Shown here in pieces: positions 1-7,924 of a stretch of DNA of 15,388 nucleotides (position 1 is the stretch's first letter; every line of letters begins with the position of its first letter). Origin of the DNA: Gaiellales bacterium (GTDB lineage: Bacteria > Actinomycetota > Thermoleophilia > Gaiellales > F1-60-MAGs149); contig JAURLF010000130.1 of assembly GCA_030831375.1 (NCBI GenBank), positions 1-15,388 on the forward strand, given 5' to 3'. The position numbers were made by a program, and so were the translations under genes. Under the pieces are notes generated by a model. It was not told the DNA's origin and did no database searches. It saw only the letters and a list, made by a program, of their open reading frames with translations.

Positions 1-232
1 CGTCGATGCCCTCGTAGCACTGCAGGCGGATCAGGCGGGCGCCGAGGGCGTCCGCGACGACCTTCGCGAGCTCGGTCTTGCCGACGCCGGCCTCGCCCTC
101 GAGGAGCAGCGGCTTGCCGAGCTGCAGCGCGAGGTGGACGGTGGTCGCGAGGCCGCGGTCGGCCAGGTAGTCGCGCTCGGCGAGCGCGGCCTGCACGCCG
201 TCGATCGATTCCCGCATCGTCTGGTCGGTCAT
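1..232 (-). CDS. MoxR/CoxD-like AAA+ ATPase, N-terminal fragment (runs off left edge)
   Basis: Only the first 77 residues are in the window. They show a short helical N-terminus, then LLLEGEAGVGKTELAK with the Walker A lysine at residue 52, then RLQCYEGID at 69-77. An L-Q-C-Y-E-G segment right after Walker A is characteristic of MoxR-type AAA+ ATPases, including the CoxD group that helps mature the Mo/Cu centre of aerobic CO dehydrogenase. Members act as chaperone-like ATPases, often beside a von Willebrand A protein. The start is the ATG at 232-230, with a weak GAGG two bases upstream; a second in-frame ATG lies five codons in. The gene points away from a small DUF6457-like gene, a family I associate with molybdenum cofactor functions, which supports but does not prove the CoxD-like reading. 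Walker B and sensor motifs lie outside the window. Confidence 0.8.
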   Translation of the reverse strand, partial: MTDQTMRESIDGVQAALAERDYLADRGLATTVHLALQLGKPLLLEGEAGVGKTELAKVVADALGARLIRLQCYEGID

Positions 233-259
233 AGCCTCGGGGTTCGGTGGTCGGAGGGG

Positions 260-265
260 TACGCT
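260..265 (+). promoter_or_regulatory. Possible -10 element for the DUF6457-like gene
   Basis: TACGCT fits the actinobacterial TAnnnT pattern and lies in the 126-base gap between the two divergent genes. No convincing -35 is visible, and other TA-containing hexamers in the gap could serve instead. The rest of the gap (233-358) shows nothing else I can name. Confidence 0.2.
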
Positions 266-347
266 CGGGACGGGCTGCGGCCCGTAGTGCTCTTCGCCGG
301 GGGGCGGCAGATCGCCGACCCGCCGGCCGGTTGAATCTAGCGCCTGC

Positions 348-354
348 AAGGAGG
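348..354 (+). promoter_or_regulatory. Ribosome binding site for the DUF6457-like gene
   Basis: AAGGAGG, a perfect anti-Shine-Dalgarno complement, ends four bases before the GTG at 359 and fixes that start. Confidence 0.75.
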
Positions 355-358
355 CCCC

Positions 359-607
359 GTGGAAGACGTCCAGGACTTCGCCGCCCGCGCCGTCGCCGCC
401 CTCGGCGCGGACGACCTCGCCTGGGTCGCCGCCCCCGAGGCCGTCGACGAGCTGCTGCGCCTCGCGGCCGACGCCGCGCACGGGGTCCAGCGCCCCGCGG
501 CGCCGATCGCCACCTTCCTCGCCGGGATCGCGCTGGCCCGCGCGGGCGGGGGTCCGGCCGAGCTCGCGCAGGCCGTCGAGCGGATCCGGGGGGCCGTGCC
601 GGCCTAG
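359..607 (+). CDS. Small DUF6457-like protein, possible molybdenum-cofactor-associated
   Basis: An 82-residue protein starting at GTG with an ideal Shine-Dalgarno. It is soluble and helical, with no signal peptide or membrane segment. The centre, LLRLAADAAHGVQRPAAPI followed by TFLAGIALARAGG, matches what I remember of the DUF6457 pattern: a L..A.D.AH...RPAAP motif followed by T.FL.G.A.GR. That family occurs alone or fused to MobA-like guanylyltransferases in actinobacteria, and no biochemical role is known to me. Its divergent neighbour is a CoxD-like ATPase, which fits a molybdoenzyme context. The stop codon overlaps the stop of the convergent lipid kinase gene within the palindrome CTAG (604-607), so the 3' ends are directly opposed. 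The family assignment is from memory of the motif and is moderate. Confidence 0.72.
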   Translation: MEDVQDFAARAVAALGADDLAWVAAPEAVDELLRLAADAAHGVQRPAAPIATFLAGIALARAGGGPAELAQAVERIRGAVPA

Positions 608-1521
608 TCGCCGGCCACGAGCCGCAGCGCGCCCGGCAGGCAGCGGAAGACGGCCGGCGTCTCGCCGACGATCTCGCCGTCCGCCTCGATCGGCAGCGGC
701 TCGCCGCCGCTGATGCGCACCTCGGCTGCCTTGATCTGGTCGATCTTCGGGTGCGCGCCGAGCGTGCCGCCGTAGACGCGGTGCAGGTTGAGGGCCAGGT
801 CCTTCGCGCCGACGTCGCCGACCAGCACCATGTCGAGCAGGCCGTCGTCGGGGCGCGCGTCGCGCGCGGCCTTCATGCCGCCCGCCAGCGAGTGCCCGTT
901 CATCAGCACCACGCAGGCCGCGGTCAGCTCGCGCGGGCGCCCGTCGACCTCGACCGTGATCGGCGTGTTGCGCCACGCCCGGAAGCCCTGCACGGCGGCG
1001 ACGAGGAACGTGGGGGTGCCGCCGAGGCGCTTCGACATGCCGTTCGCGCGGGCGGCGATGGCGCCCGTCACGCCGGCGGAGGCGGCGTTCGCGAAGCGCG
1101 TCCCCTCGGGATCGAGGTCGGTGCGCACCTCGCCGAGGTCGATCGGGCGGATGCGGCCCTCGGCGATCACGCCGATCGCCTCGCGCGGCTTCGACGGGAT
1201 CGCGTGGCTGCGGATGAAGTCGCGGCCCGTGCCGCGCGCGACGACGCCGAGCGCGGCGTCCCCGAAGCGGGCGCCGCCGGGGCCGACGAGTCCGTTGACG
1301 ACCTCGTGCACGGTGCCGTCGCCGCCGACCGCGACGACGACGTCGGCGCCGTTCATCGAGGCCTCGCGGGCCAGCTCGACGGCGTGGCCGGGCGCCTCGG
1401 TCATCCGCTCGGCGACGATCAGGCCCGTGGCGCGGGCCGCGGCCGCCAGGTCGGGCCACTCGCGTGCGGTGGCGCCGTTGGCGGAGGCCGGGTTGACGAC
1501 GAAGACGGCGCGGCGGCTCAC
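604..1521 (-). CDS. Diacylglycerol/sphingosine kinase-family lipid kinase (YegS/BmrU type)
   Basis: A 305-residue cytosolic protein, normal length for the family. The N-terminus has VVNPASANG (residues 8-16), the usual NP..G nucleotide-binding start, followed by VGGDGTVHEVVNGL with GGDGT at 66-70, the family's catalytic nucleotide-binding signature. The C-terminal half has MNGHSLAGGM, then RPDDGLLDMVLV, and near the end IEADGEIVGE, all typical of the DAGK beta-sandwich domain. Such enzymes phosphorylate a lipid hydroxyl using ATP; the exact lipid cannot be read from sequence. The GTG start at 1521 overlaps the TGA of the upstream phosphorylase gene by four bases (GTGA) and has a GAAGG about four bases before it, so translation is probably coupled. 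The frame stays open to 2934, but conserved residues begin only after this GTG. Confidence 0.88.
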   Translation of the reverse strand: MSRRAVFVVNPASANGATAREWPDLAAAARATGLIVAERMTEAPGHAVELAREASMNGADVVVAVGGDGTVHEVVNGLVGPGGARFGDAALGVVARGTGRDFIRSHAIPSKPREAIGVIAEGRIRPIDLGEVRTDLDPEGTRFANAASAGVTGAIAARANGMSKRLGGTPTFLVAAVQGFRAWRNTPITVEVDGRPRELTAACVVLMNGHSLAGGMKAARDARPDDGLLDMVLVGDVGAKDLALNLHRVYGGTLGAHPKIDQIKAAEVRISGGEPLPIEADGEIVGETPAVFRCLPGALRLVAGD

Positions 1522-2237
1522 GGGACCTTCGGCTCCGAGACGAGGGCGCCGAGCGCGATCGGGGCGAGTCGCAGGACCGCCTCGCGCTGGGCGTCGGCGC
1601 CGAGGCGCGTGGAGGGCTGCGCGACGCGGTTGGTGGCGACGAGGAACGACCCGGCGGAGGCGCCGCGCAGGGGCGCGATGGTCAAGAGCGGCGCGGTCTC
1701 CATGTCGACGGCGAGCGCGCCGCGGGCCGCCCAGCGCGCGGCACGGCCGGCGCCCGGGTCGTAGAAGGCGTCGGTGGTGGCGACGAGGCCGACGCGCATC
1801 CGCACGCCCGCCTTCTTGGCGTCGTGGACGGCGGCGTGCACGACCTCGAAGTCGGCGAGCGGCGCGTGCGGCTCGTCGCCGACGTAGGTGCGGCTCGTGC
1901 CGTCGGCGGGGATCGCGGCGGCGGCGCAGAGCAGGTCGCCGGGCGCGACGTCCGGGGCGATCGAGCCGCACGTGCCGAGCCGCACGAGCCGGCGCACGCC
2001 GAGCTGGATCAGCTCCTCGATCGCGATCGCCGCCGAGGCACCGCCCATGCCGGTCGTCTGGATGCCGACGCGCGTCCCGGCGAAGGTGCCCGCCCAGCCG
2101 CGCAGCCCACGGGTGTCGGTGACGAGCTCGGGCTCGTCGAGCAGCTCGGCGGCGAGCAGGTCGGCGCGCTGCGGGTCGCCGACGAGGAGCGCGTGCGCCC
2201 CGAAGGCGCCGGCCTGGGTCTGGAGGTGCTCCGGCAT
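1518..2237 (-). CDS. Nucleoside phosphorylase, NP-I family (DeoD/Udp type; probable purine-nucleoside phosphorylase)
   Basis: A 239-residue protein, the DeoD length. Seen in order: LLVGDPQRADLLA (phosphate-site GDP.RA), QTTGMGGASAAIAIEELI, RLGTCGSIAPDV, GLVATTDAFYDP and VDMETAPLLTIA. These are the hallmarks of hexameric NP-I phosphorylases, which split (deoxy)nucleosides with phosphate for salvage. The catalytic Ser-Asp of E. coli DeoD (S203-D204) aligns here with Thr-Asn in LVATNRV. The NR and the MET.PLLT pattern look like uridine phosphorylase, yet the uridine-specific ERYDT-type insertion is absent. Base preference is therefore uncertain. The gene is first of a two-gene unit with the lipid kinase and diverges from the MFS gene. 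There is no Shine-Dalgarno, and a -10-like element six bases before the ATG suggests leaderless translation. Confidence 0.85.
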   Translation of the reverse strand: MPEHLQTQAGAFGAHALLVGDPQRADLLAAELLDEPELVTDTRGLRGWAGTFAGTRVGIQTTGMGGASAAIAIEELIQLGVRRLVRLGTCGSIAPDVAPGDLLCAAAAIPADGTSRTYVGDEPHAPLADFEVVHAAVHDAKKAGVRMRVGLVATTDAFYDPGAGRAARWAARGALAVDMETAPLLTIAPLRGASAGSFLVATNRVAQPSTRLGADAQREAVLRLAPIALGALVSEPKVP

Positions 2238-2243
2238 GCGGGC

Positions 2244-2249
2244 ATCGTA
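2244..2249 (-). promoter_or_regulatory. -10 element of the phosphorylase gene (leaderless)
   Basis: On the minus strand TACGAT is followed by exactly six bases and then the ATG at 2237. That is the spacing expected when transcription starts at the A of ATG. No Shine-Dalgarno is present in the 35-base gap. Confidence 0.55.
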
Positions 2250-2260
2250 CGCCAGCGCGG

Positions 2261-2266
2261 TACGGT
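2261..2266 (+). promoter_or_regulatory. -10 element of the MFS transporter gene (leaderless)
   Basis: TACGGT is followed by six bases and the ATG at 2273, mirroring the element on the other strand. No purine-rich ribosome binding site is present. The -35 position would fall close to the opposing start codon and is not consensus. Confidence 0.55.
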
Positions 2267-2272
2267 TCCGGC

Positions 2273-3475
2273 ATGGCGTCGGAGCAGCTGCGGGCGGGCA
2301 CCGGCGCCGTTGTCGCGCTCAGCGTCGCGGCGGCGGCGATGTTCTGCATCCCGTACTCGACGCAGGCGATCGTGCCGGAGATCGGGGCCGACCTCGGCGC
2401 CGGCCCGGCCGCCACGGGCCTCACGATCACCGTCGTCGTGGTCGGCATCGCCATCGGCGCGTGGATCACGGGCCCCCTGTCGGACCGCGTCGGCCGGCGC
2501 GCCGTGATGGTGGGCTCCTGCGCGCTCCTCGCCGTGCCGACGGCCCTGATCGCCGTCGACGGCGGGCTCGTCGAGCTGCTCGTGCTGCGCGGCCTGCAGG
2601 GCCTGCTGCTGCCGGGGCTCCTGACGGTCGCCACCGCGTACGTGTACGAGGCGTTCGGGCCCGGGCGGGTGCCCACCGTCGTCGGGCTGTACACGTCCGC
2701 GCTCGTCCTCGGCGGCTTCCTCGGACGCACGATCCCCGCGCTCCTGGTCGACGACATCGGCTGGCGCTGGTCGCTCGCCAGCCTCGCGCTGCCGGTGCTC
2801 GCGAGCGCCGTGCTGATCGCGCTGCTCCTGCCCGCCGCGCCGCCCCCGCCGAAGGCGCGCTCGCCCCTGCGCGCGGTGCGGGCGCACCTCGGCAACGCGC
2901 CGCTGCTGCTCAACGGCCTCGCCGCGGGCTGCACGTTCTTCGCCTTCGTCGGCCTCTACAGCGTCGTCGCCTACCGGCTGGAGGGGCCCGACTTCGGGCT
3001 CTCGGCGGCGCAGGTCGGCGCCTTCTACGTCGTCTGGCTGGTCGGCGCCCTGGCCCCCTTCGCCGTGCGCCTCGCCGGCCGCCTCGGCCCGCGCGCCGTC
3101 CTGCCGGTGTTCCCGCTGATCGGCCTCGCCGGCCTCGCCGTCGGCTCGGCGGCGTGGCTGCCGGCCGTCGTCGTCGGTCTCGCCGTCCTCGCCGGCGGGC
3201 TCTTCTCCATGGTCGGCGTCGCACAGCTGCTCGTCCCGCAGCTGGCGCTGCGCGATAGGGGCAGTGCGATGAGCGTCCACCTGACCATCTACTACCTGCT
3301 CGGCTCGCTCGGCCCGTTCGTGCTCGGCGCCGCCTGGAGCGTCGCCGGCTGGGCGGGCGCGGCGCTGCTCGCCGCCGTCGCGCTCGTGGTCGCGCTCGCC
3401 CTGACGCTGGTCCTGCGCCGCTCCGCGCCCGCGCACCTCGCGCAGAAGGCCGAAACGGACCCGGTGCTATCGTGA
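2273..3475 (+). CDS. Major facilitator superfamily transporter (YnfM-like, DHA1-type)
   Basis: A 400-residue polytopic membrane protein, the usual length for 12 membrane helices. The first helix starts near residue 12, followed by the loop 2-3 signature GPLSDRVGRR at 67-76 (MFS motif A). Helix 5 holds SALVLGGFLGR, resembling the motif C region of drug/H+ antiporters, followed by the IGWRWSL turn. A basic cytoplasmic loop with PPPPKARSPL near residues 190-198 separates the two six-helix halves. Overall it resembles YnfM and related proton-driven exporters; the substrate is unknown. It diverges from the nucleoside phosphorylase gene, so a nucleobase or nucleoside-analogue role is conceivable but only inferred. 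Its last codons appear to contain the ftsH promoter. Confidence 0.85.
   Translation: MASEQLRAGTGAVVALSVAAAAMFCIPYSTQAIVPEIGADLGAGPAATGLTITVVVVGIAIGAWITGPLSDRVGRRAVMVGSCALLAVPTALIAVDGGLVELLVLRGLQGLLLPGLLTVATAYVYEAFGPGRVPTVVGLYTSALVLGGFLGRTIPALLVDDIGWRWSLASLALPVLASAVLIALLLPAAPPPPKARSPLRAVRAHLGNAPLLLNGLAAGCTFFAFVGLYSVVAYRLEGPDFGLSAAQVGAFYVVWLVGALAPFAVRLAGRLGPRAVLPVFPLIGLAGLAVGSAAWLPAVVVGLAVLAGGLFSMVGVAQLLVPQLALRDRGSAMSVHLTIYYLLGSLGPFVLGAAWSVAGWAGAALLAAVALVVALALTLVLRRSAPAHLAQKAETDPVLS
3465..3473 (+). promoter_or_regulatory. Extended -10 promoter element for ftsH
   Basis: TGCTATCGT fits the TGnTAnnnT extended -10 and lies across the last codons of the MFS gene, 43 bases before the ftsH ATG. It closely resembles the element before rpoB (TGGTAGCGT). 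No clear -35 is visible. Confidence 0.45.
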
Positions 3476-3515
3476 GCCGAGGGCCGGATCCGAGGCCCCG
3501 ACCCGCCGGAGGACG

Positions 3516-5489
<1,974 letters not shown>

Positions 5490-5493
5490 GCGA

Positions 5494-5514
5494 CGCGACC
5501 GCAACGCGGTCGCG
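5494..5514 (+). terminator. GC-rich hairpin after ftsH
   Basis: CGCGACCGC and its exact complement GCGGTCGCG pair around the loop AAC, five bases after the ftsH stop. There is no T-run, so it is either a weak intrinsic terminator or an mRNA-stabilising 3' end. The stem shares CGCGACCG with the hairpin after nusG. Confidence 0.5.
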
Positions 5515-5524
5515 CATCCTCCGG

Positions 5525-5530
5525 TAGGCT
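5525..5530 (+). promoter_or_regulatory. Possible -10 element for rpmG-secE-nusG
   Basis: TAGGCT followed by TCGCCG sits between the ftsH hairpin and rpmG and resembles TAGGAT-TCGC before rplK. No -35 consensus can be seen. Downstream, the leader can form two small stems: CGGGG/CCCCG at 5541-5553 and GCCCGC/GCGGGC at 5563-5580. Confidence 0.35.
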
Positions 5531-5606
5531 TCGCCGTCATCGGGGCGTCCCCGCTCCGCGCTGCCCGCCGAGACGCGGGCGCTGACCCGACTCCAGAGGA
5601 AGCACA

Positions 5607-5771
5607 GTGGCCAAGGCCGGAATCCGCATCGCAGTCACGATGGCCTGCACCGACTGCAAGGAGCGGAACTACGAGACCACCAAGTCGAAGCGGAACACCC
5701 CCGACCGCGTCGAGCTGAACAAGTTCTGCCCGCGCTGCGGCAAGCAGACGCTGCACCGGGAGACCCGTTAG
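5607..5771 (+). CDS. rpmG: 50S ribosomal protein L33
   Basis: A 54-residue basic protein, the usual L33 length, read from GTG at 5607 with AGAGGA six bases upstream. It begins MAKAGIRIAVTMAC and contains NYETTKSKRNTPDRVELNKF, a standard L33 core. Four cysteines in two CxxC pairs (14/17 and 41/44) make it the zinc-binding form rather than the cysteine-free paralogue induced by zinc shortage in some actinobacteria. It is the first gene of the rpmG-secE-nusG unit, with secE starting four bases after its stop. The protein binds near the E-site side of the large ribosomal subunit. There is no internal start upstream that would lengthen the conserved region. Confidence 0.95.
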   Translation: MAKAGIRIAVTMACTDCKERNYETTKSKRNTPDRVELNKFCPRCGKQTLHRETR

Positions 5772-5775
5772 GCCC

Positions 5776-6093
5776 GTGGCCGACGCGCCGGACCAGGAGC
5801 CGCGCAAGGAGTCGCGGCAGGAGCGCAAGGAGCGGCGCGCCCGCGAGCGCGCGCAGCGATCGCGCCCGACGAAGAGCCAGTCCGGCGCGCCGTCTGACCG
5901 CTCCGGTCTCGTCGGCTTCATCCGCGAGTGCTGGGCGGAGCTCAAGCGCGTCCAGTGGCCCGACCGCCCGCAGCTCGTGCAGGCCACGGCCGTCGTCATC
6001 ATCACCTGCTTCGTCGTCGGCCTGTACCTGTACGGGCTCGATGCCGTCTTCTCCCGCGTCGCCGGCTGGCTGATCAACCAGCAGGCCGGATAA
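5776..6093 (+). CDS. secE: Preprotein translocase subunit SecE
   Basis: A 105-residue single-span membrane protein of the SecYEG translocon. Residues 1-45 are a highly charged Arg/Glu/Gln-rich extension typical of actinobacterial SecE. The conserved amphipathic helix follows with FIRECWAELKRVQWPDR (48-64), where the E.K.V.WP pattern is the family signature. One membrane helix follows at about 71-92. The start is GTG at 5776, four bases after the rpmG stop. No good Shine-Dalgarno is visible, so it probably depends on translational coupling to rpmG. Position before nusG is the universal arrangement. Confidence 0.95.
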   Translation: MADAPDQEPRKESRQERKERRARERAQRSRPTKSQSGAPSDRSGLVGFIRECWAELKRVQWPDRPQLVQATAVVIITCFVVGLYLYGLDAVFSRVAGWLINQQAG

Positions 6094-6109
6094 AGCGAGG
6101 TAACGCCCC

Positions 6110-6652
6110 ATGTTGCGCTGGTACGCCATCCACACCTACTCCGGCCACGAGGACAAGGTGCGCCGCAATCTCGAGCAGCGCCGCCGCACCCAGGAGGGCG
6201 GCGACCAGGTGCGCCGGATCGTGGTGCCGACGGAGCAGACCGTCGAGACCCGCGACGGCAAGAAGGTCGAGAAGGAGACGCGCGTGATGCCGGGCTACGT
6301 GCTCGTGCAGATGGACGCGACGCCGGAGGCGATCAGCCTCGTCCGCAACACGCCGGGCGTGACGGGCTTCGTCGGCGCGCAGGGCAAGCGCGAGGAGATG
6401 ACCCTCGTCCCGCTCGGCCAGGCCGAGGTGGACAAGCTCCTGAAGGTCGAGGCCGCCGAGGCCAAGCCGAAGCAGGTCGCTGAGTTCCAGCTCGGCCAGA
6501 TGGTCAAGGTCACGTCCGGCCCGCTCGCCGACTTCGACGGCGAGATCATCGAGATCAACACGGAGTCGGGCAAGCTCAAGGTGCACGTCTCGATCTTCGA
6601 GCGGCAGGTGCCCGTCGAGCTCGGCTTCGGCGATGTGAAGCGCCTGGACTGA
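6110..6652 (+). CDS. nusG: Transcription termination/antitermination factor NusG
   Basis: A 180-residue protein, close to E. coli NusG in length. The NGN domain starts with WYAIHTYSGHE (4-14) and includes MPGYVLVQM (60-68) and RNTPGVTGFVG, the surface that binds the beta-prime clamp of RNA polymerase. A linker rich in Ala/Glu/Lys leads to the C-terminal KOW domain (about 127-180: LGQMVKVTSGPLADFDG ... VELGFGDVKRL), which contacts Rho or S10. Many actinobacterial NusG proteins carry a long acidic N-terminal extension; this one does not. The start is ATG at 6110 with GCGAGG nine bases upstream. It is the last gene of the rpmG-secE-nusG unit, and a hairpin follows 19 bases after the stop. Confidence 0.97.
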   Translation: MLRWYAIHTYSGHEDKVRRNLEQRRRTQEGGDQVRRIVVPTEQTVETRDGKKVEKETRVMPGYVLVQMDATPEAISLVRNTPGVTGFVGAQGKREEMTLVPLGQAEVDKLLKVEAAEAKPKQVAEFQLGQMVKVTSGPLADFDGEIIEINTESGKLKVHVSIFERQVPVELGFGDVKRLD

Positions 6653-6660
6653 TCCTGCCC

Positions 6661-6666
6661 TAGGAT
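6661..6666 (+). promoter_or_regulatory. Possible -10 element for the rplK-rplA unit
   Basis: TAGGAT lies nine bases after the nusG stop. A transcript from it would begin near 6673, at the base of the hairpin below. No clear -35 is visible, so read-through from nusG is an equal possibility. Confidence 0.35.
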
Positions 6667-6671
6667 TCGCG

Positions 6672-6693
6672 CCGGTCGCGAGAGCGCGACCGG
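6672..6693 (+). terminator. Hairpin between nusG and rplK
   Basis: CCGGTCGCG and CGCGACCGG form a perfect nine-pair stem with the loop AGAG. It may end nusG transcripts, protect the 5' end of rplK mRNA, or be part of the rplK leader. No T-run follows. Confidence 0.5.
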
Positions 6694-6698
6694 TCTAC

Positions 6699-6732
6699 GT
6701 GGGAGCCCGGCGACCCCGGGCGCATGCACCAC
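6699..6732 (+). promoter_or_regulatory. Ribosomal protein L1-binding mRNA site (autoregulatory leader of rplK-rplA)
   Basis: The leader can fold with GTGG (6699-6702) pairing to CCAC (6729-6732), an asymmetric internal loop (GA against GCATGCA), then GCCCGG (6705-6710) pairing to CCGGGC (6716-6721) with loop CGACC. The 5' strand GTGGGAGCC and the closing CCAC match the L1 site of bacterial 23S rRNA, which has GGUGGGAGCC and ACCACC flanking an asymmetric loop. L1 is known to repress its own L11-L1 operon through such a mimic. The structure ends one base before the rplK Shine-Dalgarno, the right place to block ribosome entry. Folding was done by eye. Confidence 0.6.
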
Positions 6733-6739
6733 AGGAAGG
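6733..6739 (+). promoter_or_regulatory. Ribosome binding site of rplK
   Basis: AGGAAGG lies five bases before the ATG at 6745. It favours that start over an in-frame ATG at 6724, which would put this site inside the coding region and add seven residues atypical of L11. Confidence 0.75.
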
Positions 6740-6744
6740 AAGCG

Positions 6745-7173
6745 ATGGCCGGCAAGGTCGTCACCATCATCAAGCTGCAGATCCCCGCCGGCCAGGCGAA
6801 CCCGGCGCCGCCCGTCGGCCCGGCCCTCGGCCAGCACGGGGTCAACATCATGGACTTCTGCAAGGCGTTCAACGCCGAGACGCAGAGCCAGCAGGCCGGG
6901 CGCATCATCCCGGTCGAGATCTCGGTCTACGAGGACCGCTCCTTCACGTTCATCACGAAGACGCCGCCGGCGGCCGTGCTGATCAAGGAGGCGCTGAACC
7001 TCAAGAGCGGGTCGGCCGTGCCGCACCGCGACAAGGTCGGCAAGCTGTCGAAGGACCAGCTGCGCTCGATCGCCGAGACCAAGATGCCCGACCTGAACGC
7101 GAACGACGTCGAGGCGGCGATGGAGATCATCGCCGGCACGGCGCGCTCGATGGGCGTGGAGGTGGAGGCATGA
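6745..7173 (+). CDS. rplK: 50S ribosomal protein L11
   Basis: A 142-residue protein of exactly the usual length. The N-terminal domain opens MAGKVVTIIKLQIPAGQANP, followed by APPVGPALGQHGVNIMDFCK. This proline-rich helix region binds the stringent factor and thiopeptide antibiotics. The C-terminal domain (about 72-142), which binds the 23S rRNA GTPase centre, includes TPPAAVLIKEAL and DLNANDVEAAMEIIAGTARSMG. The ATG at 6745 is chosen because the family starts here and a good Shine-Dalgarno precedes it. The stop overlaps the rplA start (ATGA, 7170-7173), giving tight coupling of the two. The leader carries a probable L1 autoregulatory site. Confidence 0.97.
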   Translation: MAGKVVTIIKLQIPAGQANPAPPVGPALGQHGVNIMDFCKAFNAETQSQQAGRIIPVEISVYEDRSFTFITKTPPAAVLIKEALNLKSGSAVPHRDKVGKLSKDQLRSIAETKMPDLNANDVEAAMEIIAGTARSMGVEVEA

Positions 7174-7880
7174 GCGGCAAGCGCCTGACGGCGGCGCGCG
7201 GGATGGTCGACCGCGAGCGCCTGTACCAGCCGATGGAGGCCGTGCGCCTGCTGAAGGAGACGCCGGCCGCGAAGTTCGACGAGACGGTCGAGGTGCACTT
7301 CCGCCTCGGCATCAACGTCCGCCACGCCGAGGAGCAGCTGCGCGGCACCGTGATGCTGCCGCACGGCACGGGCTCCAACGCGCGCGTCGCCGTCTTCGCG
7401 CAGGGCGACAAGGCCGCCGAGGCCGAGGCCGCCGGCGCCGACGTGGTCGGCGGCGACGACCTCGCGCAGCGCATCCTCGACGGCTTCGACGACTTCGACG
7501 TGACCGTGGCGACGCCCGACATGATGGTCACCGTCGGCAAGCTCGGCCGCGTCCTCGGCCCGTCCGGCAAGATGCCGAACCCGAAGACCGGCACCGTCAC
7601 GATGGACATCCGGAAGGCCGTCGAGGACATCAAGAGCGGCAAGATCGAGTACCGCACCGACCGCACGGGCATCGTGCACGTGCCGCTCGGCAAGCGCTCC
7701 TTCGGCGAACGCGAGCTCGGCGAGAACTACGCCACCGTGCTGGAGGAGATCCTCCGCGCCAAGCCGGCGTCGGCCAAGGGCCGCTACATCAAGTCCGTGG
7801 TGCTCAGCTCCACGATGGGGCCGGGCATCAAGATCGACCCGTCGCGCACGCGCGACGTGCTGGAGGAGACGGGCGCCTAA
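7170..7880 (+). CDS. rplA: 50S ribosomal protein L1
   Basis: A 236-residue protein of normal L1 size, starting at the ATG that overlaps the rplK stop. It begins MSGKRLTAARGMVDRERLY and has EAVRLLKETPAAKFDETVEV, RLGINVRHAEEQLRGTV and GRVLGPSGKMPNPKTGTV, the last being the classic L1 signature. The C-terminal part, YIKSVVLSSTMGPGIKID, completes the two-domain fold. L1 forms the mobile L1 stalk that moves deacylated tRNA from the E site. It is also the probable repressor of this operon through the leader site upstream of rplK. The open frame extends upstream of 7170 but overlaps rplK and carries no L1 similarity. Confidence 0.97.
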   Translation: MSGKRLTAARGMVDRERLYQPMEAVRLLKETPAAKFDETVEVHFRLGINVRHAEEQLRGTVMLPHGTGSNARVAVFAQGDKAAEAEAAGADVVGGDDLAQRILDGFDDFDVTVATPDMMVTVGKLGRVLGPSGKMPNPKTGTVTMDIRKAVEDIKSGKIEYRTDRTGIVHVPLGKRSFGERELGENYATVLEEILRAKPASAKGRYIKSVVLSSTMGPGIKIDPSRTRDVLEETGA

Positions 7881-7924
7881 CGGCCTCGCGCTCCTCCCCC
7901 CAATCTGCGCTCCCGACGCCAGGG

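Noticed and set aside
247..1764. A 505-codon plus-strand open frame across the DUF6457-like and lipid kinase genes
   Set aside because: Low-complexity Arg/Ala/Gly translation in a shadow frame of well-supported genes.
604..2934. A 776-codon minus-strand open frame covering the lipid kinase and beyond
   Set aside because: Only residues after the GTG at 1521 resemble a protein family. The upstream part is a GC-rich shadow of the phosphorylase and MFS genes.
6724..6744. Alternative ATG start giving L11 seven extra residues
   Set aside because: The Shine-Dalgarno would lie inside the coding region, and L11 proteins begin at the MAGKVV equivalent.
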